A stretch of 64,000 nucleotides of DNA. Source: Hydrogenophaga palleronii_A (GTDB lineage Bacteria; Pseudomonadota; Gammaproteobacteria; Burkholderiales; Burkholderiaceae_C). The notes under the pieces are model-generated. The model was not told where the DNA came from. It saw only the letters and a program-made list of their open reading frames with translations, and did no database searches. The stretch is taken from contig NZ_JAVDWU010000002.1 in assembly GCF_031457455.1 (NCBI RefSeq), forward strand, positions 248,001-312,000. Reading direction: 5' to 3'. The translations under genes were made by a program, and so were the position numbers. This document shows, piece after piece, positions 50,241 through 59,006 of the stretch. Position 1 is the stretch's first letter. Every line of letters begins with the position of its first letter.

Positions 50241-50744
50241 TCAGCGCTCCTGAGTGTAGGTGACGAAGGCGTAGGGCAGACCATTGGATCCGGTGTGGCT
50301 CTCGCGTGCGACTTCGTGCCAGGCGGGACCGAACGCGGGCGCGTAGGCGTCGCCCTCGAATTCTCGCGCAATCTCCGTGACCACGGCCGTTTGGGCCAGA
50401 GGCAGGGCGGCTGCATAGATCTGGGCGCCGCCGATCACCCAGGCGTCTGCGTCTGGCGGGCACAGCGCCAATGCATCTGCGAGCGAGGCCGCGCGCAATG
50501 CACCATCGGCCTGCCAGCTCGCGTTGCGCGAGACGACGATGTTGAGCCGACCCGGCAGGGGGCGGAACCTGGGTGGCAGCGAATCCCAGGTCTTTCGCCC
50601 CATGATCACCGGGCAGCCCAGGGTGGTGCGCTTGAAGTGCGCCATGTCTTCCGGCAAGTGCCAGGGCAGGGCATTGTCCTTGCCGATCACGCCATTGGCG
50701 GCGCGCGCGAAGATCAGGTGCAGGCGGGTGGTTTCCGTGGACAT
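50241..50744 (-). CDS. folA: Dihydrofolate reductase
   Basis: A 167-residue protein. LHLIFARAANGVIGKDNALPWHLPEDMAHFKRTT holds the substrate-binding Asp/Trp region, GCPVIMGRKTWDSLP the cofactor site, and WVIGGAQIYAAAL the NADPH loop. It regenerates tetrahydrofolate used by thyA, encoded two genes upstream on the same strand. Confidence 0.95.
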   Translation of the reverse strand: MSTETTRLHLIFARAANGVIGKDNALPWHLPEDMAHFKRTTLGCPVIMGRKTWDSLPPRFRPLPGRLNIVVSRNASWQADGALRAASLADALALCPPDADAWVIGGAQIYAAALPLAQTAVVTEIAREFEGDAYAPAFGPAWHEVARESHTGSNGLPYAFVTYTQER

Positions 50745-50748
50745 GGGG

Positions 50749-51648
50749 TTATTGTGCAGTGATGGGCGTGTTTGCCCGACGGGCAGGCCATAGGACGCTG
50801 GCGATAGCGATCATCACGAAGCCCATGGCGATCCAGTCCTGCCAGTGCGGCACCTCGCCCACCAGCGCCGTGGCGCTGAGCGTGCCCACCAACGGAATGG
50901 CCATGACGCTCATGGCGCTGGTGGCTGGCGGCAAGTCTCGCGCCATGCCGAACCAGATCAGCTGAGCAGCACCGTAGTTAATGAACACACCGTAGGCCAG
51001 GCTGATCCACATGGCCGATGTGAACGATGCCGGGGCCGGCACGGGTTCCAGCGCAATGGCCAGTATCCAGACGGCCAGACTGCCAAGCAGCAGCATCCAG
51101 ACCGTGACCACCAGGGCCGACAGGGTCAGGTGGGCGCGACGGAACATCAAGGTGCCGATAGCCCAGGAAATCGCCGCAGCGAGCATCCAGGCCACGCCGG
51201 CCGGGCGCCCGGTCATGCGCTGCAGTTCGTGCCAGAGCAGCAGGCCCACCGCGATCCCGGCCGCCACCACCGCCACCCGCACGCGGGGTGTGATGCGTTC
51301 ACCAAAGAACATGGCGCCGATCAACACCGTGAAGATCGGCATGGTGAAGCCCAGGATGGCGGCCCTTCCGGAGGCCAGTTCCTGAACGCCGAAGATCGAG
51401 AGCGTGTGCCAGCCCAGTATGTTGGGCACGCCCAGCACCGTGATGGCAAGCAGTTCCTTGCCTGTGGGGCGTAAGCGCTCGCCGCGGGTGGCCATGTAGG
51501 CCAACAGGCACACGGCACCCAGGCACATGGTGATCGCCCGGAAATACAGTGGGGTGAGTTGCTGCAGCGACAGCTTCATCATGGGCCAGTTGACACCCCA
51601 CATGAGGGTGAGGGCCAGCAATCCCCAGAGCTGGCGGCGCGAAATCAT
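50749..51648 (-). CDS. DMT-superfamily (EamA) transporter
   Basis: A 299-residue protein with ten predicted helices in two EamA repeats (LLALTLMWGVNWPMMKLSL ... GFTMPIFTVLIGAMFFGERI; and the second ending in AIPLVGTLSATALVGEVPHWQDW). The glutamates of FGERI and VGEVP are family hallmarks. Members export amino acids or other small metabolites; the substrate cannot be told. It sits between thyA and folA on the same strand. Confidence 0.88.
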   Translation of the reverse strand: MISRRQLWGLLALTLMWGVNWPMMKLSLQQLTPLYFRAITMCLGAVCLLAYMATRGERLRPTGKELLAITVLGVPNILGWHTLSIFGVQELASGRAAILGFTMPIFTVLIGAMFFGERITPRVRVAVVAAGIAVGLLLWHELQRMTGRPAGVAWMLAAAISWAIGTLMFRRAHLTLSALVVTVWMLLLGSLAVWILAIALEPVPAPASFTSAMWISLAYGVFINYGAAQLIWFGMARDLPPATSAMSVMAIPLVGTLSATALVGEVPHWQDWIAMGFVMIAIASVLWPARRANTPITAQ

Positions 51649-51673
51649 GCGGTCGAAGCTGTCTCGGCCGGCA

Positions 51674-52516
51674 TCAAACCGCCACGGGTGCCTTGATGGC
51701 GGGATGGCACTCGTAGCCTTGCACCTCGAAGTCCTCGTACTGGTAGTCGAAGATGGAATCGGGTCGGCGTTTGATGTGCAGGGTCGGGTAGGCGAACGGC
51801 TGGCGACTCAGTTGGAGCTCTACCTGCTCGTGGTGGTTGCTGTAGATGTGGCAGTCGCCGCCGGTCCAGATGAAGTCGCCCACATCGAGATCGCACTGTT
51901 GCGCCACCATGTGGGTGAGCAGGGCGTAGCTGGCGATGTTGAAGGGCACGCCCAGAAAAATGTCGGCGCTGCGCTGGTACAGCTGACAGCTCAGCTTGCC
52001 GCGTTCGCCCGGATTCTGAGGTGGCGCCACGTAGAACTGGAAGAAGGCGTGACAGGGCAGGAGGGCCATCTTGGAAAGCTCGGCCACGTTCCAGGCGCTC
52101 ACGATGATGCGGCGGGAATCCGGGTTGGACTTGAGCGTCTGCATCACGTCGGTGATCTGGTCGATGTGGCCGCCTTCTGGCGTGGGCCAGCTGCGCCACT
52201 GCACGCCGTACACAGGTCCCAGGTCGCCGTCTTCACGCGCCCATTCGTCCCAGATGGTGCAGCCGCGTTCCTGCAGCCATTTCACGTTGCTGTCGCCGCG
52301 CAGGAACCACAGCAACTCGACGATGATGGCCTTCAGGAACACCTTCTTGGTGGTGATCAGGGGAAAGCCTTCCTGCAGGTTGAAGCGCATTTGATGTCCG
52401 AACACGCTGGTGGTCCCGGTGCCGGTGCGGTCGGTTTTCTGCACGCCAGTGGTGAACACATGGCGCATGAAGTCTTCGTACTGGGAACGGACGGGGCGGC
52501 TGGCGGGCGGATTCAT
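51674..52516 (-). CDS. thyA: Thymidylate synthase
   Basis: A 280-residue protein. Nucleophile Cys155 is in ALLPCHAFFQFYV. DRTGTGTTSVFGHQMRF at the N-terminus binds phosphate, QLYQRSADIFLGVPFNIASYALL is the core motif, and HIYSNHHEQVELQL the C-terminal region. It methylates dUMP using methylene-tetrahydrofolate. The ATG at 52516 follows an in-frame TTG that is less likely. Confidence 0.96.
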   Translation of the reverse strand: MNPPASRPVRSQYEDFMRHVFTTGVQKTDRTGTGTTSVFGHQMRFNLQEGFPLITTKKVFLKAIIVELLWFLRGDSNVKWLQERGCTIWDEWAREDGDLGPVYGVQWRSWPTPEGGHIDQITDVMQTLKSNPDSRRIIVSAWNVAELSKMALLPCHAFFQFYVAPPQNPGERGKLSCQLYQRSADIFLGVPFNIASYALLTHMVAQQCDLDVGDFIWTGGDCHIYSNHHEQVELQLSRQPFAYPTLHIKRRPDSIFDYQYEDFEVQGYECHPAIKAPVAV

Positions 52517-52660
52517 GCGCAAACGGGTGGTTCAGGACGAGGGGCGTGGGTGAGCGGTTCCGGATGACGGAAGTCCAGTATCTTATGCTCTCGCCCGTGG
52601 CGATGCTTTGCTGCGCGGGAATCCCTGACAATGTTCAGCCCAGCTGTTGACTGAGACCAC

Positions 52661-53452
52661 ATGAACGCCGATCCCACCGATTCCGTGATGTTGCATGAGC
52701 GCGATGCGCGCGGCGTGCATCGTTTCACCTTGAACACACCCCGCAGCTTCAATGTACTGAGCGAAGCCATGCTGGCGGCCCTGCAACACGGGCTGGATGG
52801 GGTGGCCGCCGACGATCAGGCCCGTGCCGTGGTCATTGGCGCCGCCGGCAAGGCCTTCTGTGCGGGACATGATCTCAAGGAGATGCGCGCCCAGCCTGAC
52901 CAGGCCTATTACCAGGCCTTGTTTGCGCGATGCACCCGCGTGATGCTGGCGATCCGCCGGCTGGAGGTGCCGGTGGTGGCGCGCGTTCAGGGGCTGGCCA
53001 CGGCGGCAGGCTGCCAGCTGGTGGCCCAGTGCGACCTGGCGGTGGCTGCGCACGAAGCGCGCTTCGGGGTGAACGGCATCGATGTGGGGCTGTTCTGTGC
53101 CACGCCTGGTGTGGCGCTGTCGCGCAACCTGTTGCCCAAACAAGCGATGGAAATGCTGCTGACGGGTGAATTCATCGATGCCGACGAAGCGCGCGCGCGC
53201 GGGCTGGTCAACCGGGTGGTGGCTGCCGAAGAGCTGGACGCCGAAGTTGAGCGTTTGCTGGTGCGGCTGCTGGACAAGCCAAAAGAAGCGCTGGCCATGG
53301 GCAAGGCCCTGTTTTACCGGCAACTGGAAACGGGTGTGGAGTCTGCCTATCAACTGGCCGGACAGACCATGGCGTGCAACATGGCCCATCCCGTGGCGCA
53401 GGAGGGCGTTCAGGCCTTCATCGACAAACGTGCACCGAGCTGGCGCCGCTGA
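52661..53452 (+). CDS. Enoyl-CoA hydratase/isomerase family protein
   Basis: A 263-residue crotonase-fold protein. The oxyanion hole lies in GKAFCAGHDLKEM and QGLATAAGCQLVAQCDLAVAA. In classical hydratases two Glu act in catalysis; the position after AAGC is Gln, so hydratase activity is doubtful. The closest type I recall is the ECHDC3-like group. It is separated from thyA by 144 bases and is followed by the MscS-type channel after 21 bases. Confidence 0.8.
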   Translation: MNADPTDSVMLHERDARGVHRFTLNTPRSFNVLSEAMLAALQHGLDGVAADDQARAVVIGAAGKAFCAGHDLKEMRAQPDQAYYQALFARCTRVMLAIRRLEVPVVARVQGLATAAGCQLVAQCDLAVAAHEARFGVNGIDVGLFCATPGVALSRNLLPKQAMEMLLTGEFIDADEARARGLVNRVVAAEELDAEVERLLVRLLDKPKEALAMGKALFYRQLETGVESAYQLAGQTMACNMAHPVAQEGVQAFIDKRAPSWRR

Positions 53453-53473
53453 GATCCTATTTCCGCTTTCGAC

Positions 53474-54871
53474 ATGACCCCCAACTCTGACGCCGCTTCG
53501 CCCGCCCAGCCCGCACCGTCTGCCGTTTCCGGCGGTCCCAAGCCGATTGATGACCTGGAGCTCTGGCTCAGCGGGTTCACCCAGCCCACCGTGCTGGCGG
53601 AGCTCGCTGCCCTGGCCGTCTGCGTGTTGCTGGCCTGGGGCCTGACCTGGCTCTTGCGCCGCGCCGTCGGGGCCGAGGGAGACGAGGCCTCCGTCACCTT
53701 CGGCCGTCGCATTGTGGACGGGGTGATGTTTCCGCTGCTGTTGCTGGTGCTGGGCTACATCGCCCGTGCATGGCTGTTGAAGCTGATGCCGCTGGCGGCG
53801 TTCAAGGTTGCGATCCCGGTGCTGGTGTCGCTGGTGGTGATACGGGTGGGGGTGAAGGTCCTGCAGGTCGCCTTCGCCACCGCTCCGTGGGTGCGTGTGC
53901 TGGAGCGCACCATTTCCTGGGTGGCCTGGCTGGCCATGGTGTTGTGGGTGAGCGGCCTGTTGCCATTGGTGCTGGCCGAGATGGACCGGATCAACTGGAA
54001 GATCGGCTCCACTCAGATCAGCCTGCTGACCCTGCTGGAGGGCGTGCTCACTGCCGGAGCCGTGCTCATTCTGTCGCTGTGGGTTTCTTCGGCCATTGAG
54101 GCCCGGTTGCTGCGCAAGGCCGTGGGCGGCGATCTGTCGCTGCGCAAGGCGGTGAGTAATGCCACTCGCGCACTGCTGATGTTCGTGGGCCTGATCATTG
54201 CGCTCTCGACTGTGGGCATCGATCTGACCGCTCTTTCCGTGCTGGGTGGCGCGATAGGCGTGGGGATTGGCTTTGGCCTGCAGAAGCTCGCTTCCAATTA
54301 TGTGAGTGGCTTCGTGATCCTGGCCGAGCGCAGCATGCGCATCGGCGACAACGTGCGGGTGGACGGCTTCGAGGGCCGTATCACCGACATCAATGCCAGG
54401 TACACCGTGATCCGCAGCCTCACCGGGCGTGAATCCATCGTGCCCAATGAATTGCTCATCATCAATCGGGTGGAAAATCTCTCGCTGGCGGACAACCGTG
54501 TCTGGCAGTCGACCATTGTCTCGGTGGCCTATGACAGCGATGTCGAGCTGGTGATTGCGTTGCTGATGGATGCAGCACTCGCGCAGGAGCGGGTGCTTCG
54601 CGACCCAGGGCCGTCGGTGGCCTTGTCGGCCTTCGGTGCTGACGGTCTGGAGTTCACGCTGGGTTACTGGATCAGTGATCCGGAGAACGGTCAGCTCGGT
54701 CTGCGCTCCCTCATCAACCGATGTATTCTGAAGGCGTTGCGGGAACACCGGATCGAGATTCCCTACCCGCAACGGGTGCTGCATGTGCCGGCAGCCGATC
54801 GCGCAGCACTGGCTGCGCTACAGGCTACCGGCCACCCACCGGCCGGTTCAACGCCCCATCAGGCTGGGTAG
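53474..54871 (+). CDS. MscS-family mechanosensitive channel
   Basis: A 465-residue protein with several N-terminal helices and the MscS core: pore helix and beta domain GGAIGVGIGFGLQKLASNYVSGFVILAERSMRIGDNVRVDGFEGRITDINARYTVIRS, then ESIVPNELLI. Large MscS-type channels open under osmotic downshock. It has an N-terminal Ala/Pro-rich stretch and additional helices compared with E. coli MscS (286 aa). Its last 24 bases overlap the convergent TRAP permease gene. Confidence 0.9.
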   Translation: MTPNSDAASPAQPAPSAVSGGPKPIDDLELWLSGFTQPTVLAELAALAVCVLLAWGLTWLLRRAVGAEGDEASVTFGRRIVDGVMFPLLLLVLGYIARAWLLKLMPLAAFKVAIPVLVSLVVIRVGVKVLQVAFATAPWVRVLERTISWVAWLAMVLWVSGLLPLVLAEMDRINWKIGSTQISLLTLLEGVLTAGAVLILSLWVSSAIEARLLRKAVGGDLSLRKAVSNATRALLMFVGLIIALSTVGIDLTALSVLGGAIGVGIGFGLQKLASNYVSGFVILAERSMRIGDNVRVDGFEGRITDINARYTVIRSLTGRESIVPNELLIINRVENLSLADNRVWQSTIVSVAYDSDVELVIALLMDAALAQERVLRDPGPSVALSAFGADGLEFTLGYWISDPENGQLGLRSLINRCILKALREHRIEIPYPQRVLHVPAADRAALAALQATGHPPAGSTPHQAG

Positions 54872-56143
54872 CCAAAGCGCGATCGACGGCACGGCGATCA
54901 GGATGCCCAGTCGCACGATGTCGGCCATCACGAAAGGTATCACGCCTTTGTAGATGGCACTGAGCTTCACATCGGGCAACAGGGAGTTGAGCACGAACAG
55001 GTTCAGGCCCACGGGCGGGGAAATCATGCCAATTTCAACAATCGTCACGATCAGGATGCCGAACCACACCGGGTCGAAGCCCAAGCCCGTGATGATTGGG
55101 AAGAACACGGGAATGGTCAGCAGCACGATGGCCAGCTCCTCCATCACCATGCCCAGCGCCAGGTAGATGCCCATCATCACCACCACCACCATGATCGGGT
55201 GTGGACTGAACTGCAGCACGAAGTCACGCAGGTCGCCCGGCATGGTGGTGAAGTTGACGAAATTGGTGAACACCATGGCCGCGATCAGGATGGCGAACAG
55301 CATGGCCGTGGTGCGGGTGCTTTCCACCAGCACATCCATCAGCACCCGGGGCGTGAGTGCACCCCTGAACAGCGCGAAGAAGAAAGCCCCCGCCGCGCCC
55401 ACGCCCGCGCCTTCGGTGGCGGTGAAAACGCCGCCGTAGATGCCACCAATCACCAGCGCGAACAGCACCGCCACGCCCCATATGCCGCGAATGGCCTTCA
55501 GGCGTTGCGTCCAGTTAAAGCGCTCGGCAGGCGGGCCAGCCAGCGGGTCGCGCCAGGTCACGAAAACGACGGCCATGCACAGGCAGACGATGGCCACCAC
55601 ACCGGGCAGGATGCCCGCGATGAACAGCTTGCCGATGTCGGTTTCCGTGATGATGCCGTACACCACCAGAATGGTGGACGGCGGAATCAGGATGCCCAGC
55701 GTGCCGCCCGATGCAATGGAGCCGGTGGCCAGGGTGTCCTTGTAGCCGTGGGCCCTCATCTGGGGATAGGCGACGCGCGACATGGTGGCAGCGGTGGCAA
55801 TCGACGAGCCGCAGATGGAGCCGAAGCCACCGGAGGCGATGATGCTGGCCATGGCCAGACCGCCGCGCCTGTGTCCCACGAACGCATTGGCGGCAGTGAA
55901 GAGTTCCCGCGCCAATCCAGCCTTGGCCACGAAGTTGCCCATCAGCACGAACAGGGGAATGACTGAAAGCACGTAGTGGAACCCGGTCTCGAAAATCACC
56001 TGGCTGGTGCTGGCCATCGCCGGTGACCAGCCGCGCATGAGGCCCATGCCGACAAAACCGGAAATGGTCATGGCCACGGCCAGCGGTATGCGCATGAAGG
56101 CCATCGTGAAAACGGCCAGGAAACCCAGGAACGCTTCGATCAT
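54848..56143 (-). CDS. TRAP transporter large permease (DctM type), system 3
   Basis: A 431-residue membrane protein with GGFGSICGSSIATAATMSRVAYP, GTLGILIPPSTILVVYGIITE and EIGMISPPVGLNLFVLNSL, family motifs of DctM. It differs considerably from systems 1 and 2, so it is a separate lineage. Its stop lies inside the 3' end of the convergent MscS-type gene. The start overlaps the small permease stop by 4 bases. Confidence 0.92.
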   Translation of the reverse strand: MIEAFLGFLAVFTMAFMRIPLAVAMTISGFVGMGLMRGWSPAMASTSQVIFETGFHYVLSVIPLFVLMGNFVAKAGLARELFTAANAFVGHRRGGLAMASIIASGGFGSICGSSIATAATMSRVAYPQMRAHGYKDTLATGSIASGGTLGILIPPSTILVVYGIITETDIGKLFIAGILPGVVAIVCLCMAVVFVTWRDPLAGPPAERFNWTQRLKAIRGIWGVAVLFALVIGGIYGGVFTATEGAGVGAAGAFFFALFRGALTPRVLMDVLVESTRTTAMLFAILIAAMVFTNFVNFTTMPGDLRDFVLQFSPHPIMVVVVMMGIYLALGMVMEELAIVLLTIPVFFPIITGLGFDPVWFGILIVTIVEIGMISPPVGLNLFVLNSLLPDVKLSAIYKGVIPFVMADIVRLGILIAVPSIALWLPSLMGR

Positions 56144-56646
56144 GAAACGCTCCCGTCGATGTAGGCCGGGCCATGTCCCGGCGGGCGTTTCAGGAAAGCC
56201 CGCACGAAGTGGGTCGCTGCGGTCAGGAAGAGCAACGCCGCCATCAGGTAAGCCACGGGAGCGACCGGCAGCAGGAGGTATGCGGTGGTGTCACCGTATT
56301 CCTGAAAGCGATCTCCGCGCGTCACCATCAGGTACCCCAGGAACGCAAACACGGCACCGCACAGCAGGTCCACTAGCCGTGCCTGGATGTTTTTGAGCCA
56401 GTCGGGAATGAACGCGTCGAAGGAGTCGAATGTGACGTGCTCGTTGCGCCAGGACACCAGAGGAAGCGCGCCAAAAATGACGATCACCATCAGGATCTCG
56501 GTGATCTCCAGCGCGCCAGGCACCGAGTTGCTCAGGAACTTGCGCCCGCTCACATCAATGAGCGTGAGCCACATGATGGCGAACAATGCCATGGAGGCCA
56601 TGAGGCCGGTCGACCAGTACAGCAGTCGGTCCAGAGTCTTTTGCAT
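56140..56646 (-). CDS. TRAP transporter small permease (DctQ type), system 3
   Basis: A 168-residue four-helix protein (DVSGRKFLSNSVPGALEITEILMVIVIFGALPLVSWRNEHVTFD). NEHVTFD replaces the GEHIRV of other DctQ proteins. It is separated from the binding-protein gene by a terminator hairpin (56668-56715), which probably keeps permease levels below those of the binding protein. Confidence 0.9.
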   Translation of the reverse strand: MQKTLDRLLYWSTGLMASMALFAIMWLTLIDVSGRKFLSNSVPGALEITEILMVIVIFGALPLVSWRNEHVTFDSFDAFIPDWLKNIQARLVDLLCGAVFAFLGYLMVTRGDRFQEYGDTTAYLLLPVAPVAYLMAALLFLTAATHFVRAFLKRPPGHGPAYIDGSVS

Positions 56647-56667
56647 GTCAGAGCAGAAAGGGCTGGC

Positions 56668-56715
56668 AAAAAAAGGGCTGGCGGGGCAGCGTCAACTCGG
56701 GCTGCCCCGCCAGCC
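56668..56715 (-). terminator. Strong hairpin between the binding-protein and permease genes of TRAP system 3
   Basis: On the minus strand there is a perfect 15-bp stem GGCTGGCGGGGCAGC with a 10-base loop, followed by C and seven T. It is a textbook intrinsic terminator just after dctP, so read-through sets permease expression. Confidence 0.85.
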
Positions 56716-56746
56716 AGTGCCAGCAGGGGTTGGGGAGTGCCTTAAC

Positions 56747-57763
56747 TTATTTCAGTTTGGCGATTTCAGCACGGAATTCGGCCAACACAGCCTTGGCGTT
56801 TTTCAGGCCCTTTGCTTCGGCTGCCGCCGCCCATCGGTCTTCAAGGGCCGCCTGTTTTGCCTTCACCTCATTGATGAAGCTCTCGCTGGCCTGTACCCGC
56901 TGCACACCTTGTGCTTTCTGCACGGTATCGCGAGAGACGGCGTCGACCTTGTCCCAGCCTTCGCCGAACACCCGTGCGACGCGTTCTCCCGAAATCTTGT
57001 CGACGACGGCCTTGTCTTCGGCCGACAGCGCGTCGTATTTGCCCGGATTCATCATGAAGACGAAGCTGGTGTTGTACAGGCCGCCAGGGAAGGTCGTGGC
57101 GTGTCTGATCATTGAGAGCTTGAAAGAAGCGACGGACTCGTCCGGGAAGAACGTGCCGTCCATCACCCCGGTGGACAGCAGTTCAAACGACTCGGGCGCA
57201 GGCTTGAGCGTGGTGTTCCAGCCCATGGCCTTGGACAGCTCATTGATGTTGCCGCCCCCGATACGGAACTTCAGCGAGGCCGCGTCGGCGGCTGAAGTCA
57301 CCGGTTTCTTGGTGTTGAAAATGATGCCGGGGCCGTGTGTGAACACACCCAGCACCTTCACACCACGGTGTTCACCGAGCGGAGCGAAGTATTTGCTGTA
57401 GATGCGCTGGTAGGCCACCGAGGTCGCCACGGAACTGTCACCCAGAAAAGGGAATTCCGCCACTTGCGTGTTGATGAAGCGTCCCGGCGTGTAGCCGTCC
57501 ACGGTGAACGAGATGTCGGCCAGGCCGTCCCGGATGGCATCAAAGGTGCCGGGCGGGGCCGCGACGGCCTTGGGCAGGGCATTGCACTTCATGCGTCCGC
57601 TGCTTTCTTTCTCCAGCTCACTGCACCAATTGGCCTGGGCCACGCTGATGGTGTGGGTGGGGGGGACCCAGCTGGAGGTGTTGAACACTGTCTGTGCAGA
57701 GGCCAGTCCACTGACCATGAGCGTGCCGGAAAAGACCGCACCGAGTGCATAACGTAAGTTCAT
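56747..57763 (-). CDS. TRAP transporter substrate-binding protein (DctP type), system 3
   Basis: A 338-residue secreted protein. The signal is MNLRYALGAVFSGTLMVSGLASAQ. SLKFRIGGGNINELSKAMGW holds the conserved Arg zone, and VMDGTFFPDESV follows. It resembles binding proteins for aromatic or branched organic acids more than C4-dicarboxylates, but the ligand is not known. The ATG at 57763 follows AAGGAGCC. It is divergent from etfBA across 346 bases. Confidence 0.9.
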   Translation of the reverse strand: MNLRYALGAVFSGTLMVSGLASAQTVFNTSSWVPPTHTISVAQANWCSELEKESSGRMKCNALPKAVAAPPGTFDAIRDGLADISFTVDGYTPGRFINTQVAEFPFLGDSSVATSVAYQRIYSKYFAPLGEHRGVKVLGVFTHGPGIIFNTKKPVTSAADAASLKFRIGGGNINELSKAMGWNTTLKPAPESFELLSTGVMDGTFFPDESVASFKLSMIRHATTFPGGLYNTSFVFMMNPGKYDALSAEDKAVVDKISGERVARVFGEGWDKVDAVSRDTVQKAQGVQRVQASESFINEVKAKQAALEDRWAAAAEAKGLKNAKAVLAEFRAEIAKLK

Positions 57764-57920
57764 CAACTGGCTCCTTATAAGGTCGGGAATAAGATTGTTC
57801 AACAGAAATAGATGCCCAACAGGGAACTATAGGCCAATTCCTTTTACGGTCGTCTCCATGCTTACCCGAGTTAGCCGACCAATGGGTTGGTTAATGCGGA
57901 CGAGAAGGAGTCGCCTGCGT

Positions 57921-57951
57921 TTGTCCGCGATCGCGTGACTTCCCCTATAAT
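57921..57951 (+). promoter_or_regulatory. Putative sigma-70 promoter upstream of etfB
   Basis: A consensus TATAAT at 57946-57951 with a weak TTGTCC at 57921-57926 and a spacing of 19. It is about 160 bases before the etfB start. GATCGTTC (57965-57972) and its inverted copy GAACGATC (57993-58000) follow close downstream, as operator half-sites might. The 57764-57920 stretch holds no other feature I can name. Confidence 0.4.
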
Positions 57952-58056
57952 CACAAAAAAGCACGATCGTTCGTTTTTTGCGGTGATCTGCGGAACGATC
58001 AGGCAGGCGGCAGGTCAATCCGGACTTTCCAGGGCCCCGGCTCTACAATCCGACAA

Positions 58057-58072
58057 TTGACGTGTACGTCAA
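58057..58072. promoter_or_regulatory. Palindromic operator TTGACGT-N2-ACGTCAA ahead of etfB
   Basis: Perfect 7-bp arms around GT. It resembles motifs reported for LiuR-type MerR regulators of branched-chain amino acid and fatty acid breakdown in proteobacteria, which include etf genes in their regulon. It ends 37 bases before the etfB ATG. No such regulator gene is in the window. Confidence 0.5.
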
Positions 58073-58109
58073 TCAGATTCTTTTCACTACGTATCAGGAG
58101 CAACCCAGC

Positions 58110-58859
58110 ATGAAGGTCATCGTCCCCGTCAAACGTGTGGTGGATTACAACGTCAAAGTGCGCGTCAAAAGTGACGGCACGGGTGTGGACATCGCCAACG
58201 TCAAGATGAGCATGAACCCGTTTGACGAGATCGCGGTGGAAGAAGCGGTTCGTTTGAAGGAGAAGGGTGTGGTCACTGAAGTGATTGCCGTCTCCTGTGG
58301 CGTGTCACAGTGTTCGGAGACCCTGCGCACCGCCATGGCCATTGGCGCAGACCGCGCCATTCTGGTGGAAACGGCGGAAGAGCTGCAACCGCTGGCCGTG
58401 GCCAAGCTGCTCAAGGCGCTGTTCGACAAGGAACAGCCGGGCCTGGTGATCCTGGGCAAGCAGGCCATTGACGACGACTGCAACCAGACCGGCCAGATGC
58501 TGGCGGCGCTGGCCGATCTTCCTCAGGGCACGTTCGCGAGCAAGGTGGAAGTGGCCGACGGCAAGGTCAACGTCACCCGCGAGGTGGATGGTGGCCTGGA
58601 AACCCTGAGCCTGAGCCTGCCGGCCATCGTCACAACCGACCTGCGTCTGAACGAGCCGCGCTACGTGACCCTGCCCAACATCATGAAGGCCAAGAAGAAA
58701 CAGCTCGACATCCTCAAGCCCGAAGATCTGGGCGTGGACGTGAGCCCGCGCATCAAAACGCTGAAGGTCAGCGAGCCGCCCAAGCGCGGCGCCGGCATCA
58801 AGGTGCCGGATGTGGCCACGCTGGTGGACAAGCTCAAGAACGAAGCAAAAGTCATTTAA
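58110..58859 (+). CDS. etfB: Electron transfer flavoprotein subunit beta
   Basis: A 249-residue protein. MKVIVPVKRVVDYNVKVRVKSDG begins the domain, VNVTREVDGGLETLSLSLPAIVTTDLRLNEPRYVTLPNIMKAKKK is the family signature in the C-terminal half, and it binds AMP. With EtfA it carries electrons from acyl-CoA dehydrogenases to ETF-quinone oxidoreductase. The ATG at 58110 follows AGGAG. Confidence 0.96.
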   Translation: MKVIVPVKRVVDYNVKVRVKSDGTGVDIANVKMSMNPFDEIAVEEAVRLKEKGVVTEVIAVSCGVSQCSETLRTAMAIGADRAILVETAEELQPLAVAKLLKALFDKEQPGLVILGKQAIDDDCNQTGQMLAALADLPQGTFASKVEVADGKVNVTREVDGGLETLSLSLPAIVTTDLRLNEPRYVTLPNIMKAKKKQLDILKPEDLGVDVSPRIKTLKVSEPPKRGAGIKVPDVATLVDKLKNEAKVI

Positions 58860-58861
58860 CC

Positions 58862-58945
58862 CCCCGCGCAGGGATGACGCTCCCCCCGCGCCGCCTGCGG
58901 CGTCACCCCCGGGGGCGGACCCTGCGGCCTGGCAAAGCCAGTTCC
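58862..58945. repeat. G/C-rich intergenic repeat between etfB and etfA
   Basis: CCCCGCGC, GCGCCGCCTGCGGCG, CCCCCGGGGGC and GGCCTGGCAAAGCC dyads make up a hairpin-prone spacer of the same general kind as the other intergenic repeats, although sequence identity is low. It splits the normally adjacent etfB and etfA by 147 bases. Confidence 0.55.
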
Positions 58946-59006
58946 GCGGGTTCCTTGACCGACACACTTCTTTCGACCTGTATCTGCTTTTTTAGGAATT
59001 CAAGTC

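Noticed and set aside
52583..54784. A 733-residue minus-strand frame
   Set aside because: It is antisense to the enoyl-CoA hydratase and MscS genes and has His/Gln-rich low-complexity sequence typical of antisense frames.
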